From positions 1 through 10,520 of the forward strand of contig JAGWHN010000029.1 of NCBI GenBank assembly GCA_028866785.1: a DNA stretch of 10,520 nucleotides, in the 5' to 3' direction. Under the pieces are notes generated by a model. That model was not told where the DNA came from. It saw only the letters and a program-made list of their open reading frames with translations, and did not search any database. Made by a program: the position numbers and the translations under genes. The DNA comes from Microcaldota archaeon. GTDB taxonomy: Archaea; Micrarchaeota; Micrarchaeia; Micrarchaeales; CABMGC01. Below, piece after piece: positions 1-6,358 of this stretch. Position 1 is the stretch's first letter; every line of letters begins with the position of its first letter.

Positions 1-512
1 ATTGTTGGTGATCCTGTTACTGCCGGCATTGCCGTGTTAGGTCCCTCTGAGTATGCGTAGGAACCTGAGTTGCTTGCGGATGTTCCCTGAAGCGTCTTTG
101 TCGATGGAAGTGTTCCATAGTTCAAAGCTGCTCCGTTTAGGACTGATCCTATTAATGCCTTAATTGTGTATGATCCTGCTGCAGAGACTGAACCCTTCTC
201 TCCTAGCCAGACCTGCTGTCCTGTAAGAGTGCATGAAGGTGTCGTTACTGCGCATGATACTGCTCCTGTGTTTCCAACAGTCGCCGTGATTGGAGTTGAT
301 GTGAACGCAAGGTTGCCGATCACTGCAGCGATGTTTGCCGCAACTACTCCGTCGCTTGGCTGCGATGTGGATCCAAGAACGATCTGGACAACTGGTTGTC
401 CCGCGCTATTTATGATTGGTATGTTGCTGAATGATACTGGTCCTGCAAAGACTAGTCCCATTGCCAAACTTGCCGCGATTGCGGTTATCCTTTTTGCGTT
501 CAAACTATTCAT
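1..512 (-). CDS. S-layer protein, N-terminal part (gene continues past the left edge)
   Basis: An open frame runs on the minus strand from ATG at 512 to the window edge (170 codons, no stop). It begins MNSLNAKRITAIAASLAMG, a signal peptide with a basic start (K7, R8) and a hydrophobic core to about residue 22; cleavage near A23 is likely. Next comes PVSFSNIPIINSAGQPVVQI, then SQPSDGVVAANIAAVIGNLA (about 50-69). These match the archaeal S-layer N-terminal domain known from methanococci and many DPANN archaea. The rest is rich in Thr, Ser, Ala and Gly, with two cysteines (C87, C94) that could pair. Most glycine codons are GGA, as expected of a highly expressed gene. No N-x-S/T sequon occurs in the visible 170 residues. 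The exported product would form the cell-surface lattice. The sugar genes to the right may modify it, but that is inference. Confidence 0.88.
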   Translation of the reverse strand, partial: MNSLNAKRITAIAASLAMGLVFAGPVSFSNIPIINSAGQPVVQIVLGSTSQPSDGVVAANIAAVIGNLAFTSTPITATVGNTGAVSCAVTTPSCTLTGQQVWLGEKGSVSAAGSYTIKALIGSVLNGAALNYGTLPSTKTLQGTSASNSGSYAYSEGPNTAMPAVTGSPT

Positions 513-527
513 TCTATCACGTATATT

Positions 528-569
528 ACACTTTTAGTGTGACTTTAATCTAACTGCAAAGTATTTAAA
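528..569 (-). promoter_or_regulatory. Promoter and short leader of the S-layer gene
   Basis: On the minus strand the box TTTAAATA (562-569) matches the archaeal TATA consensus. Its centre is about 54 nt from the ATG at 512, which predicts a start near 540 and a leader of about 28 nt. The predicted 5' end of the message is ACACTAAAAGTGT (540-528), a perfect 5-bp stem with a 3-nt loop. CGTGAT, close to the archaeal ribosome binding site GGTGAT, lies three bases before the ATG. The start site is inferred from spacing only. Confidence 0.55.
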
Positions 570-749
570 TGATGCAGTTATCTTTAATCTTTTGTTTGTA
601 AAAAGAAGTTTATTCTTCGTTGATTGTTGGATAAGGCTTCTTGCATAAGCGTATGCCCTCGACGATAGACATATTTTGCCGCTTTGGGCCATTTTTGCCA
701 AACAATCATCTGCGACGTCAACTTGGATCTGGCTGTATGTCCAAGCCAC
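534..749 (-). CDS. Doubtful small ORF, 71 codons, no recognised family
   Basis: This frame starts at GTG 749 and ends at TAA 534-536. The product is small and basic, starts MAWTYSQIQVDVADD, and has no membrane segment, signal peptide or motif that I recognise. For it: it fills an otherwise empty 290-base gap, its codons (AGG/AGA, ATA, GCA) resemble those of neighbouring genes, and its GTG lies 26 nt from a TATA element, the geometry of a leaderless archaeal message. Against it: it starts with GTG, has no ribosome binding site, and its last codons run through the TATA box of the S-layer gene. It may simply be spacer. Confidence 0.3.
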   Translation of the reverse strand: MAWTYSQIQVDVADDCLAKMAQSGKICLSSRAYAYARSLIQQSTKNKLLFTNKRLKITASFKYFAVRLKSH

Positions 750-770
750 GGTAATAATTGGCTAAACAGC

Positions 771-780
771 TTTATATATC
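771..780. promoter_or_regulatory. TATA box of the first methyltransferase gene, readable in both directions
   Basis: TTTATATATC lies with its centre about 28 nt before ATG 803. That places transcription initiation at or within a few bases of the start codon, so the message is probably leaderless. On the other strand the same bases read GATATATAAA after a purine-rich stretch (AAAAAA), which resembles a TFB recognition element. That direction points at the GTG of the 71-codon ORF. The plus direction is better supported because it serves a certain gene. Confidence 0.65.
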
Positions 781-802
781 TTTTTTGAGAACCTCTTATC
801 GT

Positions 803-1681
803 ATGTCAAATGTATCGCTGATAGACGATATTGTGGGGACGCTGATGCTTCCCTTCAATATGGTCTCAACCGTCTCAAGCTACCTTGCAAACCACGTTAG
901 GGTGCTCTCGATAGACCCCTACAGGATAGAGTATGGGATAAGCGACGGGAAGAGGACCGCCAGGCTTGAGATCAGGCAGGGAAGGAGCAGCTCCTCTGGC
1001 ACCGTGAGCTGGACCTATAGCGGGAAGAGGCTTGTCTTCAACTACACCAGCAAGAAGGAGCTGGTTGACGTCATAAGGATGGTTAAGAGCGAGTTTTTGC
1101 TCGAGGAGAGCGGCTGGCTTGGCGTGAAGGGTAAAAAGGTGCTCGACATAGGGGGATATACCGGCGACACGGCAATCTACTTTGCGCTGAACGGCGCAAA
1201 GCATGTTTTTGCGCTGGAGCCCTACCCCTATTTCTACAATTTAGCCAGAAAAAACGTGCTTTCCAATAGGCTTGGCTCCAAAATCACTATGGTGAATGCG
1301 GGAGTTGGGAGGAAAAACTCTCATATCAGAGTTGATAGCGACGCGGACAGCTTCAGCTCGAGCTCTTTTAAGGCAGGAAAGAGGATGAAAAGCGTGCCGA
1401 TAATGAGTCTTGGAGAGATAGTGAGGAAGTATAGGCTTGATGATGCGGCGCTTAAGATGGACTGCGAGGGCTACGAGTACGAGACGATCCTTGAGTCTTC
1501 CGACGAGACGCTCAGGAAGTTCTCCGAGATGGAGATAGAGTACCACTACGGCTACTTGAATTTGCAAAAGAGGTTGATCAAGGCGGGATTCAAGGTGACG
1601 GTCAAGAGGCCTATGAAGAGATACAACTTCGGGACCGGAACCGTGATGGTTAATGGATTTATGCATGCAAAGAGAAGCTAA
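803..1681 (+). CDS. FkbM-family SAM-dependent methyltransferase (first copy)
   Basis: A 292-residue protein of the FkbM class, enzymes that use S-adenosylmethionine to methylate (usually O-methylate) sugars or other small molecules. SAM-binding motif I is VLDIGGYTGD (113-122), with E139 as the acidic residue ending the next strand. The family signature KMDCEGYE (218-225) and EIEYHYGY (244-251) follow. The first 110 residues form an extra N-terminal region shared with the paralogue at 6359-7300. There is no signal peptide, so it should act in the cytoplasm or at the inner membrane face. I chose ATG 803 over the in-frame TTG 758 because 803 lies 28 nt after a TATA box and TTG 758 lies upstream of that box. 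The next gene starts 11 bases after the stop, so the two are probably co-transcribed. Its position suggests methylation of a surface glycan; the acceptor is unknown. Confidence 0.88.
   Translation: MSNVSLIDDIVGTLMLPFNMVSTVSSYLANHVRVLSIDPYRIEYGISDGKRTARLEIRQGRSSSSGTVSWTYSGKRLVFNYTSKKELVDVIRMVKSEFLLEESGWLGVKGKKVLDIGGYTGDTAIYFALNGAKHVFALEPYPYFYNLARKNVLSNRLGSKITMVNAGVGRKNSHIRVDSDADSFSSSSFKAGKRMKSVPIMSLGEIVRKYRLDDAALKMDCEGYEYETILESSDETLRKFSEMEIEYHYGYLNLQKRLIKAGFKVTVKRPMKRYNFGTGTVMVNGFMHAKRS
1163..1203 (+). repeat. Inverted near-identical segment, copy 1 (partner 6831-6871)
   Basis: This 41-base stretch encodes the segment just after SAM motif I of the first methyltransferase. It matches the reverse complement of 6831-6871 at 38 of 41 bases, counted by eye, with an uninterrupted shared run of 15 bases and another of 16. 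It is part of a paralogous coding region, not a mobile element. Confidence 0.7.
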
Positions 1682-1692
1682 AGGGGGAAAGG

Positions 1693-3225
1693 ATGGTAGC
1701 CAGGAAAAAATTATACTTGATAGGGGTTGATGCGGCGCCATTTTGGCTCATCAAAAGGCTAGCCTCGGACCATAAGATGGGCGGATTCCAGAGGTTTTTC
1801 AGGCAGGGATTTTTAAAGGAGTTGACCTCTACTGTCCCTCCAGTGACCGCGGCAGCGTGGCCCTCCATATACACTGGCTTAAGGCCTCAGCAGCATGGGG
1901 TTATAGATTTCATACACATCGACAGAGAGTACACAAAACAGCTTATTTACTACGACTCCCAAAAACATCCTCCCTTCTGGGAGATCTTAGGAGAGGCAGG
2001 AATTCGAAGCCTGATAGTCACGCCCGCCATGGCGCTAAAACTAAGCGGAAACGAAAACGTCGATATGATAACAGGATGGCCACTTGAGCCCAAGTACAGC
2101 TCAGGGAGCTTGCAAAAGGCGGCGAACAAATTTGAATTCAGGGGGGAGCCGGAAATAGGGGTGGACTTGGACAAAGGAGTAATCCCCATAGCAGAAGGGT
2201 CGAAAATGTATGTTAAAAGCATAGAGAAAAGGGCTGCGTTGAGTAGGTACCTCATTGAAAAAAACAGTTATGACCTAGTGTTTGTGTGCTTCACCGAGAC
2301 AGACAGGATACAGCACTACTCCTTCAACAATGAGAAATGGGAGCAGTATGTTGCACCTTTGTATGAAAAGATTTCGGAATTCGTGGAGTGGGTGGTTGAA
2401 CAAAGCGAGAAGAAGGGGGAGGAAGCTACAATAATGCTCGTTTCGGACCACGGCTCACAGCCTATTTACAACAAGTTCCTGCCAAATGCATGGTTGGTCA
2501 AAAATGGATACGCCGTTTTGAAGAAAAATATCACAAAAGCGCGGAAAGAGAGCGCAAAAGGCTCAAATATAGATGTAAAAAGATACATAACAGAAAAGGC
2601 TCTGAAGATGCCTGGGCGCAGAAGGCTATACCACCTGCTTCCGGGATCCGCCAAGAGGGCAATTGACAGGATGATGGACGATAACTTCACCGGGGAGGAA
2701 AGGGGATACGTGCGAATAAAGGAGACGCTTGATTTTGAGATGGATAGAACGGAAGCCTTTGCCGCAGTCTCATTTGGGCCTTGTGGGATGATTTGGCTAA
2801 ATGACAGGAGGTTTGCAAAGCCAGGAATTAGAGAGGAGGACAGGAAGAGGGTGAAGGGAGAGATAATGTCCAAAATTGGCAAATTAGAAGGAGGGGACGG
2901 AAAAAGGCTTGTAAAGAAGGTTTTTGACGGGCAGAAGTACTACAGAGGAGGAGAATCAATAATATTGCCAGACATACTGTTTCTTCTCAGAGAGAATTAC
3001 ATAGTTGATTTCACCTACTACTCACCAAGCACCATTTTCATGAAGCCGGAGATATACAGGAGCGGCGACCATACGATGGAGGGGATTTTTGGGAGTATAG
3101 ACATCGGAAATGAGAAAAACGTCAAAAAACTCTCCAAAAAGAAGGCCCAGGTTTACAATATTGGACCTACGATACTGAGATATTTTGGATATAGGGGTAA
3201 GGAATCAGAGAATAGCCTGCTTTGA
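1693..3225 (+). CDS. Alkaline-phosphatase-superfamily phosphodiesterase / nucleotide pyrophosphatase-like protein
   Basis: A 510-residue protein of the type I phosphodiesterase/nucleotide pyrophosphatase group. These two-metal hydrolases cleave phosphodiester or phosphomonoester bonds through a covalent Thr/Ser intermediate. All seven expected catalytic and metal positions appear in order: D13 (LIGVDAAP), nucleophile T52 (PPVTAAAWPS), D204 and H208 (TETDRIQHYS), D252 and H253 (VSDHGS), and H460 (SGDHTMEGIFG). PDILFLL (426-432) and a C-terminal NIGPTILRYFG are also family-like. About residues 260-350 are a basic, less conserved insert. No signal peptide or membrane helix is visible, so it should work inside the cell, unlike lipid-linked phosphoethanolamine or phosphoglycerol transferases. 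GGGGG five bases before ATG 1693 is a strong ribosome binding site. The substrate is unknown; a nucleotide sugar or a polyprenyl- or sugar-linked phosphodiester would suit the neighbours. Confidence 0.85.
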   Translation: MVARKKLYLIGVDAAPFWLIKRLASDHKMGGFQRFFRQGFLKELTSTVPPVTAAAWPSIYTGLRPQQHGVIDFIHIDREYTKQLIYYDSQKHPPFWEILGEAGIRSLIVTPAMALKLSGNENVDMITGWPLEPKYSSGSLQKAANKFEFRGEPEIGVDLDKGVIPIAEGSKMYVKSIEKRAALSRYLIEKNSYDLVFVCFTETDRIQHYSFNNEKWEQYVAPLYEKISEFVEWVVEQSEKKGEEATIMLVSDHGSQPIYNKFLPNAWLVKNGYAVLKKNITKARKESAKGSNIDVKRYITEKALKMPGRRRLYHLLPGSAKRAIDRMMDDNFTGEERGYVRIKETLDFEMDRTEAFAAVSFGPCGMIWLNDRRFAKPGIREEDRKRVKGEIMSKIGKLEGGDGKRLVKKVFDGQKYYRGGESIILPDILFLLRENYIVDFTYYSPSTIFMKPEIYRSGDHTMEGIFGSIDIGNEKNVKKLSKKKAQVYNIGPTILRYFGYRGKESENSLL

Positions 3226-3244
3226 TCCGAAACTTATACTATCG

Positions 3245-3252
3245 TTTATATA
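3245..3252 (+). promoter_or_regulatory. TATA box of the deacetylase gene (leaderless start)
   Basis: TTTATATA lies in the 51-base gap after the phosphodiesterase gene, centred about 28 nt before ATG 3277. This is the same spacing as at the first methyltransferase. It supports ATG 3277 as the start, since the nearby ATG at 3264 is in another frame. It also indicates that a new transcript begins here. Confidence 0.7.
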
Positions 3253-3276
3253 TGCTTTCTAAAATGAGTGTAAAGT

Positions 3277-4140
3277 ATGGCAACGTCAAATAAAACGGAT
3301 AGGAGCCTCATTAAGCACTACCAGAGGTTTTTCACAAGGTGGAGGGACAGCCGCAGCTTTAGAAGAGAGAAGATAACAGTTATTTTTTCGCCGCACCTAG
3401 ACGATGCATTCCTTTCGCTCTATGAGCACATCTCATCCGGGGCGCTTGGAAAGAACATTGTCTGTGTAAACTTCTTCACAGCGAGCGACAGCCTTGTGGA
3501 CACAAAGACGACACTTAGCTTTGCGAGCGTGGCCAAGGTCACAAGGACAAGGTCATTTGAGGAGCTTGAATTTTCAGAGCACCTTTCAAAGAAAGGCATA
3601 AACTATCTCCCGGTATTCTTAGGGATGCAGGATGCAGCCCTAAGCGACTACTACAAGTTCATTGCAAGCTCTCTTATGCGGAGAATTCCAAGGCTTCCGA
3701 TATTCAAGAACGTGCTTTCAGCAAAGCAGCGAAAACATATTGAAAATGAGTACGAAAGGCTGCACCTCCAGGAGGTGGTAAAGGCTCTTCTTGCGAGATT
3801 TGGAAAAAATATCGACAGGATACTAATCCCAATGGGCGTTGGGGAGCACATTGACCACATATTGATATCGAAAATTGCGACAAGGCATACGCTGAAGGGA
3901 AAGGTTGGCGTTTACTGTGACATACCCTACGCATACTATTCGGGCTACACCACAGCGGCGCAGCTCCATGAGCGAGTGCCGAAGGGATTTGACAATGCAT
4001 CGATAAAGAAGTTTGATTCGCAGGAGAGGATAGGGCTCTTCAGAAAACTCTATCCAAGCCAGTACGACAAGGGCTCGGACGGCGCGATCGAGATAATCTC
4101 CAAGATGCCAGGGGAAGTAGTCTTCTGGAGAAACAGGTAG
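3277..4140 (+). CDS. PIG-L/LmbE-family de-N-acetylase
   Basis: A 287-residue protein of the PIG-L family, zinc enzymes that remove acetyl groups from N-acetylglucosamine or related residues on lipids, glycosides or glycans. The first motif is SPHLDDAFLS, giving zinc ligand H40, probable catalytic base D42 and zinc ligand D43. The second is GEHIDH, with H191 and H194 the likely remaining metal ligand and partner. The usual Glu after DD is Ala here (A44), a variant that also occurs in sugar-cluster members of the family. The protein is basic at its N-terminus and has no signal peptide or membrane helix. A TATA box 28 nt upstream fixes the start. The GT4 gene begins eight bases after its stop, so the two probably form one transcript; a hexosamine made or transferred here is the obvious candidate substrate, though this is inference. 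Confidence 0.85.
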   Translation: MATSNKTDRSLIKHYQRFFTRWRDSRSFRREKITVIFSPHLDDAFLSLYEHISSGALGKNIVCVNFFTASDSLVDTKTTLSFASVAKVTRTRSFEELEFSEHLSKKGINYLPVFLGMQDAALSDYYKFIASSLMRRIPRLPIFKNVLSAKQRKHIENEYERLHLQEVVKALLARFGKNIDRILIPMGVGEHIDHILISKIATRHTLKGKVGVYCDIPYAYYSGYTTAAQLHERVPKGFDNASIKKFDSQERIGLFRKLYPSQYDKGSDGAIEIISKMPGEVVFWRNR

Positions 4141-4148
4141 GTGCAACA

Positions 4149-5321
4149 ATGCAAGGCAAAAAAACCAAGCTTCTGCTAATAACCAATCCGCTCCAGAGCT
4201 TTGGCGGTGGGGAGAGGATAATTTTGGAGATGGCCTCCAGGATGAAAAGGGAATTTGAGATAACCATAGCAAATCCCTCGTCAAAAAAGGATGCCGCGAG
4301 GGCCACAATGGATCAGATACGAAAGCTCTACGACCTGCGAGGGGTGAAGATAGTCGATATTGATTCCGCCGGATTTGAAAGGCAGGCGTTTGGCAAGGAG
4401 CCCTATGTGATGAGGGTGCCAAAGGCCGAAGGATTCTCAGCGCTAAAGAGATTGATAGAGGAAACAGACTGCATCTACATGATAGGGCTAAACCCTCCGG
4501 TGCTTTTCTGGTCGCTTAGCATCGCAAGGATGAATAGGAAGAGATTCGTCCTTGGCATACACAACTTCTCGTTCTCAAAGCTCTTTGAGCCAAGCGGAGG
4601 TGGGCTCGGGGCAATCACGAAACGCGCATTCAGGAGAATGTTAAAGATGGTCAGCGCATTCCATGTAACAAACAACAGGGACCTTGAGATTGCAAGAAGG
4701 CACTATCCGATGGCCCAGGTAAGCAACATCCCGAACTTTGTGACCAGCTCGACAAAGAGTGCAAAAATGAACCGCAAGGAGTTCATCTGCTTATTTGTCG
4801 GGAGGCTCGATGTCAACCAAAAGGGAGTAGATTACTTTGCAAAGGTCGTCGAGAAGACGCTTGCGAAGAACAACAAGATAATCTTTGAGATTGCAGGAAG
4901 CGGAGGCGAGGGAGAGAGGATAGTAGAGGAGCTGGTCAAGAAGCACAGGAAGAATGTCAGGTGGCTCGGGTTTGTGCAAAAGGACAAACTTGAGCAACTC
5001 TACGACAGGGTGAGCCTGCTGGTGAACACATCGCGCGGGGAGGCATTTGCGGTTGTGGTGATAGAGGCGGGAAGCCATGGAGTCCCTGCAATCGCCTTTG
5101 ACATAGCGGGGCCAAGGGACATAATAAAGAGCGGAACCTATGGAAAAATAGTTCCCGACTTTGACACGGACAGATACTCCAATGAGATTGTCGATTACTA
5201 CCTGAGGTGGAAAGATGCCGCAAGGTTCGCGGCCCAAAAGCAGAGGCTATTGGCCTTGATCAACAAGGAGTACGGGGCAAAGAACATACTTGCAAGGCTC
5301 GGTAAATTCCTCAGGGGATAG
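4149..5321 (+). CDS. GT4-family glycosyltransferase (GT-B fold)
   Basis: A 390-residue retaining glycosyltransferase of the GT4 type, which transfers a sugar from a nucleotide donor. The N-terminal Rossmann half starts KLLLITNPLQSFGGGERI (7-24), with the glycine-rich loop typical of the acceptor side. The C-terminal donor-binding half starts at about residue 213 with LFVGRLDVNQKG (215-226; K225 is a likely phosphate contact). It includes IAGSGGEGE (248-256) and LGFVQKDKLEQLY (273-285). The E-x7-E signature is E298 to E306 (EAFAVVVIE). The end is a basic helix region with no clear membrane segment. AGGTG, which overlaps the stop of the preceding gene, is five bases before ATG 4149 and supports the start and coupled translation with the deacetylase. 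Donor and acceptor cannot be read from sequence. Confidence 0.9.
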   Translation: MQGKKTKLLLITNPLQSFGGGERIILEMASRMKREFEITIANPSSKKDAARATMDQIRKLYDLRGVKIVDIDSAGFERQAFGKEPYVMRVPKAEGFSALKRLIEETDCIYMIGLNPPVLFWSLSIARMNRKRFVLGIHNFSFSKLFEPSGGGLGAITKRAFRRMLKMVSAFHVTNNRDLEIARRHYPMAQVSNIPNFVTSSTKSAKMNRKEFICLFVGRLDVNQKGVDYFAKVVEKTLAKNNKIIFEIAGSGGEGERIVEELVKKHRKNVRWLGFVQKDKLEQLYDRVSLLVNTSRGEAFAVVVIEAGSHGVPAIAFDIAGPRDIIKSGTYGKIVPDFDTDRYSNEIVDYYLRWKDAARFAAQKQRLLALINKEYGAKNILARLGKFLRG

Positions 5322-5337
5322 AGGACAACGTAAGGGA

Positions 5338-5345
5338 TTTTAAAG
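5338..5345 (+). promoter_or_regulatory. Possible TATA box of the epimerase gene
   Basis: TTTTAAAG lies early in the 87-base gap between the GT4 and epimerase genes. It would place a start near 5368 and leave a leader of about 40 nt ending in a ribosome binding site. The match to consensus is moderate, and read-through from the GT4 gene is equally possible. Confidence 0.35.
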
Positions 5346-5398
5346 TAGAATGATGATAGTAATAGGAGAGATTCTTGCTTTTTAGGAAAGGCAATTTT

Positions 5399-5402
5399 GG
5401 TG
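5399..5402 (+). promoter_or_regulatory. Ribosome binding site that sets the epimerase start
   Basis: GGTG lies six bases before ATG 5409. It would be inside the coding region if the in-frame TTG 5397 were used. The glycine-rich NAD-binding loop also fits a start at 5409, which leaves the usual short run MRILIT before it. Confidence 0.65.
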
Positions 5403-5408
5403 CACTTA

Positions 5409-6353
5409 ATGAGAATTTTAATAACCGGCGGAGCAGGATTTGTTGGAAGCCATCTTGCCGACAAGTATGTTACCGAGGGCCACGAGGTAGTTGTCATTGA
5501 CAACTTCATGAACGGGGACATGAAGAACATCCAGCAGCTCATGGACAAGAAGAACTTCAAGCTTGTGACAGGAGACATAAGGGACGTGAAGCTGATGGAT
5601 GAGCTCACGAAGGGAGTCGACCAGGTGGTGCACCTCGCCGCGCAGATACACGTTGACAGGTCGGTCAAGGAGCCCGAGCTCACGTATGACATCAACGTGA
5701 AGGGAACGCTCAACGTGCTTGAGTCCGCAAGGAAGTTTGACATTGAAAAGGTGCTCTTTGCATCAACAAGCGAGGTTTACGGGACGGCGCAGTACTCGCC
5801 GATGGATGAGAAGCACCCGCTAAACTCGCCGCATCCTTACGGCGCAAGCAAGATTGCAGGAGACAGGATGTGCTATGCTTTCACTCAGTCTTACGGAATG
5901 AACATTGCGATAATGAGATGCTTCAACGGATACGGTCCAAGGCAAAAGGACACGGGATACGGAGGAGCCATACCGCTCTTTGCAAACAAGGTCCTGCACG
6001 ATGAAAACCCTGTTATCTTCGGAACGGGAGAACAGACAAGAGATTACGTTTACATCAAGGACACCGTTGACGCATACGATATGGTCTGGAGATATCCAAA
6101 GCCGCTTGACGGGCCAGTCAACTTCGGGACGGGAAAGGAAGTGAAGATAATCGACATTGCAAACATGATAATCAAGATCTACGGCAAGGAAGGAAAGCTA
6201 AAGCCTGTGCACGTGGATAGGAGGGCAGGGGAGGTAGACCAGCTAATCGCCGACGCCACGAAGGCCCATGGGCTGGGATGGGAGGCGAAGGTAAAGTTCG
6301 AAGACGGACTAAGGGAGTATCTGGCTTGGTACAAGAAGTACAAGGGATTCTGA
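5409..6353 (+). CDS. NAD-dependent nucleotide-sugar epimerase/dehydratase (extended SDR)
   Basis: A 314-residue extended short-chain dehydrogenase/reductase of the UDP-glucose 4-epimerase / dTDP-glucose 4,6-dehydratase class. The NAD loop is TGGAGFVGS (G7, G10, G13), and D31 after strand 2 indicates NAD over NADP. The catalytic set is S119/T120 in ASTSEVYG with Y144 and K148 in PYGASK. Later family segments include MRCFNGYGPRQ (169-179), GTGEQTRDYVYIKD (205-218) and NFGTGKE (238-244). The run TSEVYG is shared by epimerases and UDP-glucuronate decarboxylases, so the exact reaction is open. Epimerization is my first choice because the true dehydratase motif TDEVYG is absent. The product would be an activated sugar for the neighbouring glycosyltransferases. 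The next gene ends only five bases away in convergent orientation. Confidence 0.88.
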   Translation: MRILITGGAGFVGSHLADKYVTEGHEVVVIDNFMNGDMKNIQQLMDKKNFKLVTGDIRDVKLMDELTKGVDQVVHLAAQIHVDRSVKEPELTYDINVKGTLNVLESARKFDIEKVLFASTSEVYGTAQYSPMDEKHPLNSPHPYGASKIAGDRMCYAFTQSYGMNIAIMRCFNGYGPRQKDTGYGGAIPLFANKVLHDENPVIFGTGEQTRDYVYIKDTVDAYDMVWRYPKPLDGPVNFGTGKEVKIIDIANMIIKIYGKEGKLKPVHVDRRAGEVDQLIADATKAHGLGWEAKVKFEDGLREYLAWYKKYKGF

Positions 6354-6358
6354 AAAGA

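Noticed and set aside
166..537. Plus-strand ORF of 123 codons at the left end
   Set aside because: It is antisense to the S-layer reading frame, whose signal peptide and conserved N-terminal motifs are clear; the plus-strand translation has no recognisable features.
758..802. Longer start (TTG 758) for the first methyltransferase
   Set aside because: It would begin upstream of the gene's own TATA box at 771-780; ATG 803 fits the promoter and the paralogue's N-terminus.
3823..4422. Long minus-strand ORF (199 codons) over the deacetylase and GT4 genes
   Set aside because: It is the complement of two well-supported genes with intact motifs; its translation is rich in Ser, Pro and Arg like a shadow frame.
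5379..5386. T-run in the gap before the epimerase as a terminator of the GT4 transcript
   Set aside because: Only five consecutive T residues, followed by G; weak even for archaeal T-tract terminators, so not listed as a feature.
5198..5743. Minus-strand ORF of 181 codons over the epimerase start
   Set aside because: It overlaps the GxxGxxG region of the epimerase and the end of the GT4 gene, and its serine-rich translation has no family motif.
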